This document shows, one piece after another, positions 9,001 to 14,676 of a stretch of DNA of 35,234 nucleotides. Every line of letters starts with the position of its first letter. Position 1 is the first letter of the stretch. Both the position numbers and the translations under genes were made by a program. The DNA is taken from positions 1 to 35,234 of the forward strand of contig JAFGQA010000373.1 in NCBI GenBank assembly GCA_016935885.1. Reading direction: 5' to 3'. This DNA is from Phycisphaerae bacterium. GTDB lineage: Bacteria > Planctomycetota > Phycisphaerae > UBA1845 > UTPLA1. The notes under the pieces were generated by a model. It saw only the letters and a list, made by a program, of their open reading frames with translations. It had not been told where the DNA came from and made no database searches.

Positions 9001-11310
9001 AAGACGCACTTCGAACAGATTTATGAGCGCGCCGTGATCGCCCTCCAGAACGCCGAAACCGCGTTCAACCACGTCAAGGGCTGTACGCGGGACATGCGCG
9101 CCCAGGCGGACTCCATCTACCAGCGGCAGATGACCCTGGCCCAGCAGGAACTCGACTTCCACAACCGCTTGATCGAGATCTACGGATATCCGTATCCGGA
9201 CGACATCGGCCCCGGTAAGACCTACCCCCAGGGCTATTGCGGGCCCGACCTGATCAACTACCAGATCCTGGATCTGGAGGACCTGGTCGGCACGGCGCCC
9301 ACGGGAACGCCGCTGGAGATCGAGATCTACCGGTACGACTTCAGCGGCTCCTATGACGTGTCGGAGACGAATGTGGACTACACCCTCACCCGAACGCAGA
9401 CCGGTACCTCGGTGGTGTGGATCGCGGAGAACGGGCTCAAGGTGAAACCGTCCACCTGGACAGGACGGCGTCCCGCGTCCGGGGAGATTCAGTTGGCCCT
9501 GATGGACTACATCCAGGCCTACTACCAGCTGAAGGCCAAGGCCGAGTACTACGAGGACCTGATGGAGTGGCTCGAGAAGCACTATGACTTTCTCGAGGAT
9601 ATGACGAAGCGCTACGTGAACAACTGGGTCGTGATCGATGCAAACGCCGACCGCGAGAAGGAAACGAGCCGCGTCGTCGAGGGTTTGAAGATCACGATGA
9701 ACCTGCTGGAGCTGGTCTCCGACGGTCTGTACGAGATCATGCGAGGCGTTGCCGGGGTCTTCCCCAAGGAGGCTGAGGGGCTCATCGGCCCGTTCCCCTA
9801 TGCCGCGGTAGAGGAGAACGTCGGCCAGACGTTCCGCGTGATAGCGGCCGGGGTCCGCTATGTTCAGTTCCTTTCGGCGCATACCATGGAGGCGGGCATT
9901 GTCGGCCGCGAACAGCTCCAGGCGCGATGGAACGTGGACGTCGAACTCCAGCTCGAGACCAATGAATACGCCAACCTCATTCAGGAGCAGACGCTGGAGT
10001 TCACGGGAGAGCTGCGACAGCAGTTGATCCGGGAATCCGAGATGCTGGCCCAACTGGAGGCCTTCAAACAGGCCTATCAGCGTTATCTGAATATCAAGAC
10101 CCAGGGCGAACTCCTGATGGTCAAGCGCGCGCAGATCCGCGCCCAGTTCGCCCATCGCATCCAGGAGGACCGCTATGCCGACATGGCGTTCCGCATCTTC
10201 CGCAACGAGGCCCTGCAGAAGTACACCGCGGCGTTCGACCTGGCGGCGCGCTACGTCTACCTGGCGGCCAAAGCGTACGACTACGAGACCGCCTTGCTGG
10301 ACACGGAAACCTCTATGTCCCCCGGCAGCGAATTCCTCTCCGACATCGTCCGCGCGCGGTCGCTGGGCGTGCTGGCGAACGGCGAGCCGCAGGCGTACGG
10401 CGGCAGCGGCGACCCCGGCCTGGCCGACATCATGGCCCGGATGAAGGCCGACTGGGATGTGGTCAAGACCCGATTCGGATTCAACAACCCCGACACGGAA
10501 ACCAGCCGCTTCTCGCTCCGCTCGGAACTTCTCAGGATTTCACCCTCCTCGGGCAGCGACGGCACGTGGCAGGCGGCGCTGGAGGACTGCGTTGTGGATG
10601 ACCTCAATCAGTGGGACGTGTTCAGGCAGCACTGCAAACCGTTCACATCGTCCACCGAGCCCCAGCCGGCCCTGGTGATCCCGTTCGACACGACGGTCAT
10701 GTTCGGCAAGAACTTCTTCGGGCGCGACCTCGCGGGCGGCGACAACGCCTACGACGCCAGTCACCAGGCGACCAAGGTGCGCTCCGTGGGCGTGTGGTTC
10801 ACGGGTTACAACATCACGTTCAACACCAACGATCTCGGCGGCGGCCTGGCCAACGAGCCGCGCGTGTACCTGGTCCCCGTGGGCGAGGACGTGATGCGCA
10901 CACCGACCGGCGAACACGACGAACTGCGGCACTGGCAGGTCTGCGACCAGGTCATGCCCCTGCCGTACAACGTCGGCGGCGCGGACCTGGACGACCCGAA
11001 CTGGATCCCCGTTTACGATTCGCTCAGCGAGAGCATCGGCCAGGTCCGGCGCTACGCGTCCCTGCGCGCCTACCACGACCGCGGCCAGTTCGACGAGGCG
11101 GAGACACATAACAACGCGCGCCTCATCGGCCGCTCGGTCTGGAACACGCAGTGGTACCTCGTCATCCCGGGCGGCACACTGCTGGACGACGCCGACGAGG
11201 GTATCCAGCGTTTCATCTATGGCCTGCAGAATCCCGACGGGACGCGCGACGGCAACGGCATCAAGGACATCAAGATATTTTTCCAGACGTATTCGATATG
11301 GGGAGAATGA
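3070..11310 (+). CDS. Giant secreted LamG-domain protein (~2746 aa)
   Basis: I place the start at ATG 3070, with a weak GGCGGA 7 bases upstream; ATG 3049, inside the repeat region, is the alternative. The N-terminus is a long leader ending in a signal-like segment (LSLVAFCLAFSVQRSAFS, then DEPF). Two concanavalin-like LamG domains are visible at about residues 520-680 (ALQFDP ... DGAVEQVRVWKTAF) and 835-990 (YALYFDANHDYVTAPD ... GDIDDVRIWGVERS). The central 1000 residues match no family I recognise. The C-terminal third has long, alternating charged and hydrophobic helical stretches (about 1990-2040 and 2280-2430), suggesting coiled coil. The last 300 residues are again beta-like. An extracellular binding or structural role is likely; no active site was recognised. 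The signal peptide is partly encoded by a repeat. Confidence 0.9.
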   Translation: MRFPKVWKIHARFFQGLEKRAGFFPSIGKLSLVAFCLAFSVQRSAFSDEPFVLDTLYENFWFFDSSTTNVSTPAGGPYSNYFGPYPSEALTNASTPLYHGTAGPYSYDTNTLAPVTPSNGLFVLEYSAFGHPVEGLIPDFGLGALITPPAGANTNVPPAGFVAVKVGNNANAYYESADGGVFWAPSTREFYAAQPNNVEVNWIMLDGTTNTMVYMISAIPVQRPARLFWTESPYDAPPVNLDGLFPVIHYNSEVPPPVFDVTTNVNGGVTNITTNIVAGVWIDGQKRMRGTDVTGMILVEYYKTGTYEEEVEPDSVEVVEVLPPQIHTRDVDLGERLLPRDTYWSTREGEKGLVANIQAGLDSGAAFMHTQTGPKDGWVWAVRTTTNDPWSIEIYWEHEGLMGVNWPYEVDWYSAGWPEDPQLVVYGAGEADTAPVLVPSGITPTLQYEEPELNTVLSASGRSVYAKTNGMALLKFTTHDNVWFESIMAVRYDDPVYFDPASTDWPVGTEIVPMGRHTHALQFDPAESNYVKIGKSFLNAVSNWTFTAWINPGSTNPGTIYSEGDPLVTFGVGQSTDMRLHVNAWHHDYPGNWMNYYTPANALATGRWQFISVTLSGGAVGTGTVTVAIEDNIHTGTLQMVYHPNNKQALIGATSWNPPHSSFDGAVEQVRVWKTAFEPEYLWSNRYQQLNGAERFLLADFPCREGEGSNVFNTAGPYDGVACGEPEWIYGIRLPNTNDPPWPVFAGYIHRPRGLAYNVNRYNYPTEADPDASSYVFAVNTGTIEVWWAESTRNTDMPSLICYPYLVQRYNAVWPRYADEIVIASGKGSSGRQGGYALYFDANHDYVTAPDVAAHHLTTGLTMEAWVNLAGAEDDQKILCKATAGSAGYILGVRGGKLYPAIWDATGAHYGFEQGSVPTGRWTHLAVTFAQGGDLVGYIDGVEIGRVSAGANALTNSGLKLTMGRASWDSTLGVKGDIDDVRIWGVERSSNEIVAAMHALEDDDRDGLVAWYPFEASSGSTAYDHSESGADAAIYAAAWVVPGHPGETENPYRDWVFGSPQVYYQNDRAQDGYNPNEEHALIMGGAVYALRNDLNVSTSSQPFVLVDYLDPDTTRPAMHAFCVYATNAIYAFDYSVEAGAAIVPPMPVGEMPLCTNNYRSSGPAWEDRKDSWWAKAAGDDGGPSNAVMRFYYAMEPSFCFPSRATQPPAGAELPWLPTNQPPRGGGADGTPVGMTYEITWPEEVPEMKVAETLTMATRGLPDIWHQLSVEILYQQSDALSNLESVALFDPVVAHGVDLEFAVIESMEASELAKKETIGNKYWFPALPPSLYPRIYYDPDAGTDGQLVLEGVYVETLTGGGYLLLNMLDDREVAKVKGIADSLNAADRGKWQTAVGQLHTSVTLIQPNNPYVNAALSAGLGRGVGYVTLAFNNSTNVQQVPPALPISLSIIKVIPELYDGILEPIEPENALDEKFSMRYGADFAGKVNTYDFQWRWAEPEGGLIPDTNFMTSSKWFVYEPNGDIANGALTVDIEGASPFTLADHYFAVRYRLHDETNGPTGTNWSEWVYNLAPGWIDRVVNGITPFEQRLADMVADPANTTFSMLSQAGPPYEGPIALNMDYIDDFGLLQIYETVLERAKEMSLDAGINDEAINESLLNVVSRINDLYMVLGNEAYADALDPTIAFGKDNQWLTFENYAAEATGLFAFMNQVPTLLDEELVMLRGRDDTLEPSVETSPIFNRFIWNYTRGIDGGEVVYALNYNIKGNPTNLTGTITAEDAKRLYPQGHGDAWGYYLSALQSYYDLLGNTNFGWQTKPGAMLVGNAAVSVDYFDERKFAESAAAKARTGAEIVSRTYRKDFRELADNQWQSYRDGSTNRAWGVDGWASRAGQGAYFDWAVGNSLLLYELTNLVQVGGDDAEPEGIQKIDRTTVPELQEVCSALEAVQAQADNADAGFNPLGLADDVVPFDISPAEIDAGKTHFEQIYERAVIALQNAETAFNHVKGCTRDMRAQADSIYQRQMTLAQQELDFHNRLIEIYGYPYPDDIGPGKTYPQGYCGPDLINYQILDLEDLVGTAPTGTPLEIEIYRYDFSGSYDVSETNVDYTLTRTQTGTSVVWIAENGLKVKPSTWTGRRPASGEIQLALMDYIQAYYQLKAKAEYYEDLMEWLEKHYDFLEDMTKRYVNNWVVIDANADREKETSRVVEGLKITMNLLELVSDGLYEIMRGVAGVFPKEAEGLIGPFPYAAVEENVGQTFRVIAAGVRYVQFLSAHTMEAGIVGREQLQARWNVDVELQLETNEYANLIQEQTLEFTGELRQQLIRESEMLAQLEAFKQAYQRYLNIKTQGELLMVKRAQIRAQFAHRIQEDRYADMAFRIFRNEALQKYTAAFDLAARYVYLAAKAYDYETALLDTETSMSPGSEFLSDIVRARSLGVLANGEPQAYGGSGDPGLADIMARMKADWDVVKTRFGFNNPDTETSRFSLRSELLRISPSSGSDGTWQAALEDCVVDDLNQWDVFRQHCKPFTSSTEPQPALVIPFDTTVMFGKNFFGRDLAGGDNAYDASHQATKVRSVGVWFTGYNITFNTNDLGGGLANEPRVYLVPVGEDVMRTPTGEHDELRHWQVCDQVMPLPYNVGGADLDDPNWIPVYDSLSESIGQVRRYASLRAYHDRGQFDEAETHNNARLIGRSVWNTQWYLVIPGGTLLDDADEGIQRFIYGLQNPDGTRDGNGIKDIKIFFQTYSIWGE
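3076..3156. repeat. Three TTCCAA-N3-TTGGAA palindromes at ~31-bp spacing
   Basis: Three dyads lie in the leader of the giant gene. The first (3076-3092) is imperfect, the second (3106-3126) has perfect 9-bp arms around GGA, and the third (3138-3156) has perfect 8-bp arms around GCA. Centres are at about 3085, 3116 and 3147, close to three helical turns apart. In frame they encode FPKVWK, FFQGLEK and FFPSIGK. Confidence 0.85.
3176..3203 (-). repeat. Heptamer array, GCTGAAC family, right arm inside signal-peptide codons
   Basis: On the + strand this reads GTTTAGC then GTTCAGC three times, the reverse complement of the array at 3020-3047. It is translated as part of the AFSVQRSAFS segment of the giant protein's signal peptide. 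The arms are separated by about 128 bp containing the start codons and the three TTCCAA palindromes. Confidence 0.9.
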
Positions 11311-11316
11311 AGAGAA

Positions 11317-11344
11317 GGATGAGGGATGAAGGATGAGGGATGAA
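11317..11344 (+). repeat. Heptamer array, GGATGAA family, left arm of the S23 unit
   Basis: Four units alternate GGATGAG and GGATGAA. They begin 6 bases after the stop of the giant gene and include the S23 start codon (11333). Against the right arm at 11838-11865 all 28 positions can pair in RNA, two of them as G-U. Confidence 0.9.
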
Positions 11345-11743
11345 GCGATAAGCAACGAGGGGGAAGGGCAAAAGGAAAGCCGAAAGGGGTATCCTGATCT
11401 GCGGGAGAGACTCAGGGACTATGCTCTTCGCATCATTAAGATGTACGCTTCGTTGCCGAAGAATGACGCGGTCGCACAAGTGATCGGCAGGCAGGTTCTG
11501 AAAAGCGGTACATCGCCGGGAGCGCACCACCGGGAAGCGTCCAGGGCACACTCGAACGCGGAGTTCACAAGTAAGATGGAAGGCGGTCTGCAGGAGTTGG
11601 ATGAGACCGATTACTGGCTGGATCTCCTGGTGGGCAGCGGGACGGTTTCGGAGAAGCAGATGAAGAACCTGATCGACGAAACGGACGAGTTGATATGCAT
11701 CTTCACAACGATCGTCAAGAACGTGAAGGGGCGGGGAAGATGA
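11333..11743 (+). CDS. S23-type four-helix-bundle protein
   Basis: This 136-residue protein contains LRERLRDYALRIIKMYASLP, QVLKSGTSPGAHHREA and ELDETDYWLDLL segments, the pattern of the four-helix-bundle family named after the 23S rRNA intervening-sequence protein. Avd proteins of diversity-generating retroelements share the fold. The first 20 residues (MRDEAISNEGEG...) come from the heptamer array and are outside the family core. A GAGG motif lies 8 bases before the ATG. The molecular role of the family is unsettled; RNA or nucleic-acid binding has been suggested. Its stop overlaps the start of the next gene (ATGA at 11740-11743). No rRNA gene, reverse transcriptase or variable repeat is nearby, so neither the rRNA nor the retroelement context applies here. 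Confidence 0.85.
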   Translation: MRDEAISNEGEGQKESRKGYPDLRERLRDYALRIIKMYASLPKNDAVAQVIGRQVLKSGTSPGAHHREASRAHSNAEFTSKMEGGLQELDETDYWLDLLVGSGTVSEKQMKNLIDETDELICIFTTIVKNVKGRGR

Positions 11744-12645
11744 GACTGCGAAAGGGACTGTCCGTAAGACACTCGTGTTCCGGCCCGCTTGTCGTCCGAC
11801 GCCGCGCCCTTTATGGTTCATGGTTTGTTTGTCTTATTTCATCCTTCATCCTTCATCCTTCATCCTTCTCGGTTGCGGGCCTCCCGCAACCGATGTGTAT
11901 CTTCTACGGCCAGGCCAAGAATGACTACGGCTGGCCTTACATGAAGAATGCGGACGTCGAGTTACGGGTGGGAACCAACGTCTATGCCCGCCACACGATC
12001 ACGGGGTCCCTCAAGCCCGGCGTCAACTTCGCCCTCTATGTTCAGCTTGATGACGGGAGCGAGAGCAACAAGTACGCGTTCCATTCGCTCAGAACGGGCG
12101 ATGCGTTCGACATCGTCGTGATCGATGGGGAAGGAGAGCGCACCATCCTCGAGGCGAGCTGGCTGCCGCCCGTCGGGATGCCCGGCGAGGTGATCCTCAT
12201 CAACGTCACCTCGGGCGTGGATACCGACGGCGACGGCATCCCCGACACATGGGAGCAGGAGCTGATCGACTGGGGCACGAACCCGGGCATCACCTCGCTG
12301 GTGCAGGTCGTGGGCTCGGACGATTACGACGGCGACGGTCAACCGAACATCGATGAGTACGGCGCCGGGACGTTCGCCTTCCTGTACTACGACTACTTCT
12401 TTGCGGAGTACATGGAACAGACGGCCAACAACTGGCTCATGCTCGAGTTCCTCAGCGTCCCGGGCAAGATCTACCAGGTGTATTGCACGACCAGCCTGAC
12501 CTGGGGCGCGTGGGCGCCGTGCGACTTCGCCTTGACGGAGCTCGGGCCGCTCCAGACCACACCGACCGAAGGCGACGGCGATTGGCTCTCGCTCTACGTC
12601 CCCATGACGGAGACCGGCAAGACCGTGCGACTGCACGTGCAGTGA
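11740..12645 (+). CDS. Secreted protein with thrombospondin-3-like calcium repeats
   Basis: A 301-residue protein. The start at 11740 overlaps the upstream stop (ATGA) and has a GGGGCGGGGAAG leader; the in-frame ATG at 11695 lies inside the S23 gene. The N-terminus is unusual: 25 basic residues, then WFVCLISSFILHPSSFSVAG, where the FILHPSS part is translated heptamer repeat and acts as the hydrophobic region of a signal peptide. The mature part has beta-type sequence, then two Asp-rich motifs, DTDGDGIPDTWE and DYDGDGQPNIDEY, typical calcium-binding type-3 thrombospondin/dockerin-like loops. The C-terminal PGKIYQVYCTTSLTWGAWAPCD segment resembles a small beta domain common in PVC surface proteins. 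An extracellular structural role is inferred; no enzyme motif is visible. Confidence 0.85.
   Translation: MRLRKGLSVRHSCSGPLVVRRRALYGSWFVCLISSFILHPSSFSVAGLPQPMCIFYGQAKNDYGWPYMKNADVELRVGTNVYARHTITGSLKPGVNFALYVQLDDGSESNKYAFHSLRTGDAFDIVVIDGEGERTILEASWLPPVGMPGEVILINVTSGVDTDGDGIPDTWEQELIDWGTNPGITSLVQVVGSDDYDGDGQPNIDEYGAGTFAFLYYDYFFAEYMEQTANNWLMLEFLSVPGKIYQVYCTTSLTWGAWAPCDFALTELGPLQTTPTEGDGDWLSLYVPMTETGKTVRLHVQ
11838..11865 (-). repeat. Heptamer array, GGATGAA family, right arm in signal-peptide codons
   Basis: Four perfect TTCATCC units on the + strand, reverse complementary to 11317-11344. They are translated into the FILHPSS part of the downstream protein's signal peptide. Confidence 0.92.
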
Positions 12646-12646
12646 C

Positions 12647-12672
12647 GAAGGATGAAGGATGAAGGGTGAAGG
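12647..12672 (+). repeat. Heptamer array, GGATGAA family, left arm at a gene start
   Basis: Almost four units (GAA, GGATGAA, GGATGAA, GGGTGAA, GG) begin 2 bases after the stop at 12643-12645. The start codon used by the next gene (ATG 12659) is inside the array. The inverted partner is 12724-12751, about 50 bases downstream, so a hairpin would cover the start codon. Confidence 0.9.
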
Positions 12673-13474
12673 CGGAAGGCTAGCCAGGAAAAGGCGCGGT
12701 GCCCTTCTCGTCTTGCTTCTTTCTTCATCCTTCATCCTTCATCCCTCATCCTTCTCCTCCGCCGATATCATCGCGGCCGACAACGCCGACAACGATCCCT
12801 ATCCGGTAAGCGGTTTCCTGCCCGGCGACAACGGCGGTTACGGGTTCGAGCCTTGGGTGGTCTTGGAGAGCGGGTCGCCGGGCTCCATGTTCACCGCGAC
12901 CGCCATAGACGATGGCACGTACTCGTGGGGCTTGAGCGGGACGTACGCCTTGGGCCGCGGTCTCTCAAACAGCATGACCAGTGGAACCTGGCGGTTTCTC
13001 GCCCTGCACGATCCCGACAACACCGCCTTCTCCGGGTTCAACCTGAGAAGTTCAACCAACATCGGGAGCGGCTTCGGATCTTTCGACCTGCTGCGGTTCG
13101 GCATGGATCCGAGCCAGCCGGGCTACGACGGCAGCGGCATCTACGTATCCACCAACGCAGGAACGAGTTATGAATTCCTTGATTGCGGCTGGGTGGACGG
13201 TGAAGGCGACACCCTCGAATACATCGTGGCGTGGGATGGTGGCGGGTCCTACAGCCTGACCGTCAGCAACCTCGGCGAAGGCGTCGTGGGAAACTTCTCG
13301 GGCAGCATGTCGGCGGGATCGGTCGCCATGCTCGGCACGGCCGTCTTCGGCGCGACGGCGAACGAGTCGGTCACGTTGGACGACTACCACGTCATCCCGG
13401 AGCCAGCAGCCGCGGTGTTGGTACTGATGGGTGCAGCCCTTGTTGGCGCCGTGAGGCGAGGAGGACGCCGGTAG
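12659..13474 (+). CDS. PEP-CTERM sorted secreted protein
   Basis: A 271-residue protein with a signal peptide (RKRRGALLVLLLSS, continuing into the repeat-encoded FILHPSSFSSA) and a C-terminal PEP-CTERM sorting signal: VIPEP, a hydrophobic segment (AVLVLMGAALVGAV) and RRGGRR. Proteins of this class are processed by an exosortase and reach the envelope or extracellular matrix. The body is Gly/Ser/Asp-rich and beta-like (for example GFGSFDLLRFGMDPSQPGYDGSGIY), with no recognised catalytic motif. The exosortase gene is not in the window. The ATG at 12659 is preceded by AAGG from the previous heptamer. The gene follows the calcium-repeat protein gene by 13 bp and could be co-transcribed with it. 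Confidence 0.88.
   Translation: MKGEGGRLARKRRGALLVLLLSSSFILHPSSFSSADIIAADNADNDPYPVSGFLPGDNGGYGFEPWVVLESGSPGSMFTATAIDDGTYSWGLSGTYALGRGLSNSMTSGTWRFLALHDPDNTAFSGFNLRSSTNIGSGFGSFDLLRFGMDPSQPGYDGSGIYVSTNAGTSYEFLDCGWVDGEGDTLEYIVAWDGGGSYSLTVSNLGEGVVGNFSGSMSAGSVAMLGTAVFGATANESVTLDDYHVIPEPAAAVLVLMGAALVGAVRRGGRR
12724..12751 (-). repeat. Heptamer array, GGATGAA family, right arm in signal-peptide codons
   Basis: On the + strand: TTCATCC three times, then CTCATCC. It encodes FILHPSS in the signal peptide of the PEP-CTERM protein and is reverse complementary to 12647-12672. Confidence 0.92.
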
Positions 13475-13484
13475 TTCGGGTTGT

Positions 13485-13600
13485 TGTAGCTGCGCGTCTG
13501 TGACGCGCAGGGGCATGGGCGCTCGCGGAAATCGGCGCGTCGCCCGCCTTCGTGGCGCGGGGCGCGCTGCTACGGCGCGGCAAGCAGACGCGCCGCTACA
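13485..13600. repeat. REPIN-like pair of GTAG-headed hairpins
   Basis: Left unit: TGTAG then CTGCGCGTC-TGT-GACGCGCAG (perfect 9-bp stem, 13490-13510). Right unit, on the opposite strand: TGTAG then stem CGGCGCG with a 9-base loop (13573-13600). Two inverted GTAG-headed hairpins of this kind are the plan of REPINs. The element fills most of the gap between the PEP-CTERM and P-domain genes. Confidence 0.7.
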
Positions 13601-13635
13601 GCGGCGCAAGGGAAAGAAGGATTGGGCAACCCGCC

Positions 13636-14394
13636 ATGAAAGCCCGAAACGCGATGCTGTGCCTGGCGCTCCTGGTCACGTCCGCCGCCGGGGCCGCGAC
13701 GACCAACCTCTGGAGCGGCGATGTGCCAAAGGCCATCCCCGACAACGATGTCGCCGGGACCGAATCGGTTCTTTCGGGTCCGCAGGTGATCGTATCCGAC
13801 ATCAACCTCCTGCTGTCGAACGTGACGCACACCGGCGTGGCCGATCTGCGCATCGAACTGGTATCGCCCGACGCGACCACCGCGGTCCTCGTGCGGGCGT
13901 GGAACGAGGGGGGGATCCTGGAGAGCCTTGGCTGTCCGGATCACTTCCTTGGAACCGTGCTGGATGACGAAGCTGCGACGAACCTGCGCGATGGCACGGC
14001 GCCCTATACGGGTTCGTTCAACATCGAACACGCGTCGGTGGCCGTCCATCCCTTCTCGAACTTTGTCGGCAAGGTGGCCGATGGCACATGGCGGCTCCGG
14101 GTGTCGGACCGCGCGAGCGGCGACGCCGGGACGCTGGTGAAATGGGGCATCCAATTCTCGGGCCAGCCGTTCCCGCACATGGGCTCGGTCGGTTTCGGCG
14201 GCGGCGCCATGGCGCTGTCGCTGGGCGACCTGGAAACCGGCGTGACCTACGCCGTCGAGCGCGCCCTGGACCTTGGCGGCACGAACACGTGGACGGCCGT
14301 GACGAATCTCGTCTTCACTTCGCCTGACGCGGTGTGGACCAACACCTTGTCCGGCGACGCAGCCTGGTCTTTCTATCGGCTCAGGAAGCAGTAG
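13636..14394 (+). CDS. Secreted P-domain (proprotein convertase-like) protein
   Basis: The start is placed at ATG 13636, giving 252 residues with a compact signal peptide (MKARNAMLCLALLVTSAAGA); the longer frame to 13552 would read through the preceding repeat and has no signal peptide of its own. Residues ~20-170 match the P/Homo-B domain pattern: IPDNDVAG, SDINLLLSNVTHTGVADLRIELVSPD, and GTWRLRVSDRASGDAGTLVKWGIQFSG. In subtilisin-like convertases this domain follows the protease and stabilises it, but here no catalytic domain precedes it. The C-terminal part (VTYAVERALDLGGTNTWTAVTNL ... WSFYRLRK) resembles a short beta module common at the ends of PVC surface proteins. It is probably an extracellular adhesion or binding protein. 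It is the last secreted-protein gene before the island. Confidence 0.85.
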   Translation: MKARNAMLCLALLVTSAAGAATTNLWSGDVPKAIPDNDVAGTESVLSGPQVIVSDINLLLSNVTHTGVADLRIELVSPDATTAVLVRAWNEGGILESLGCPDHFLGTVLDDEAATNLRDGTAPYTGSFNIEHASVAVHPFSNFVGKVADGTWRLRVSDRASGDAGTLVKWGIQFSGQPFPHMGSVGFGGGAMALSLGDLETGVTYAVERALDLGGTNTWTAVTNLVFTSPDAVWTNTLSGDAAWSFYRLRKQ

Positions 14395-14419
14395 GGATGT
14401 CGGGCTCTACGTGTACTCC

Positions 14420-14489
14420 TGTAGGGCCTCGCCTTGGCGAGGCCGGAGCATGGGAAAGGCAGGAGGCTCGACACAAGGTCGAGCCCTAC
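14420..14489. repeat. REPIN-like pair of GTAG-headed hairpins beside the trmL remnant
   Basis: Left unit: TGTAG with stem GGCCTCGCC and loop TT (14425-14444). Right unit on the opposite strand: CGTAG with stem GGCTCGAC and a 5-base loop (14465-14485). The pair is bracketed by similar direct repeats (CTACGTG-N3-TCCTG, 12 of 15 matching) at 14407-14421 and 14486-14500. The right end supplies the TAG stop of the trmL-like remnant. Confidence 0.7.
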
Positions 14490-14626
14490 GTGCGGTCCTG
14501 CGGCCCGCACCGCCTAATCGCCTCGTACAGCACGATCCCGACGGCCGTGGCAAGATTCAGGGAGCGGACGCTCTGGCACAGTCGCGGGTGTTCCGACGAA
14601 TCGGGTGGTTCTCGGCGCGTGTTTTG
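14486..14626 (-). pseudogene. trmL-like 3' remnant (orphan C-terminus)
   Basis: On the - strand an open stretch of 46 codons ends in VRSLNLATAVGIVLYEAIRRCG and a stop at 14486. This is the C-terminal SPOUT motif of TrmL-type tRNA methyltransferases. Bases 14521-14570 align without gaps to 28626-28675, the same part of the intact trmL, with 42 of 50 identical; all eight differences are at silent third positions. Upstream of VRSLNL the similarity stops, and an in-frame stop lies at 14627-14629, so some 130 residues of the gene are missing. The silent-only pattern shows it diverged as a functional gene before truncation. It lies in the same orientation as intact trmL, on the other side of the defence genes. 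Confidence 0.75.
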
Positions 14627-14633
14627 CTATGAT
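14625..14633 (+). promoter_or_regulatory. Possible extended -10 promoter for the methylase operon
   Basis: TGCTATGAT fits an extended -10 element (TG-N-TATGAT) about 45 bp before the methylase start. No convincing -35 box is visible. It lies at the inner edge of the trmL remnant. Confidence 0.35.
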
Positions 14634-14676
14634 GGACGCATTTCCCGGGGGATGAGCAGCATCAAGGGGGTTCGGC

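Larger units (their letters stand above)
11311..11870 (+). mobile_element. Putative S23 element: four-helix-bundle gene between inverted heptamer arms
   Basis: The unit consists of a left heptamer arm (11317-11344), an S23-type gene (11333-11743), a short GC-rich spacer and a right arm (11838-11865). It interrupts a series of secreted-protein genes with an unrelated cytosolic-type gene. 23S rRNA intervening sequences are known to combine complementary termini with an S23 open reading frame; this arrangement has the same plan outside rRNA. No target duplication or transposase is visible, so mobility is inference. Confidence 0.4.

Noticed and set aside
7600..10155. Long open frame on the - strand (851 codons), and others at 1270-3114, 14908-17166 and 31041-32456
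   Set aside because: They are antisense to well-supported genes. Their translations are rich in Arg, Val, His and Leu without domains, as expected from GC-rich codon mirroring.
11333..11743. S23-type protein as Avd of a diversity-generating retroelement
   Set aside because: No reverse transcriptase, template repeat or variable repeat was found in the window.
1685..12751. CRISPR array
   Set aside because: The repeats are 7-bp tandem units without spacers, and no cas genes are present.
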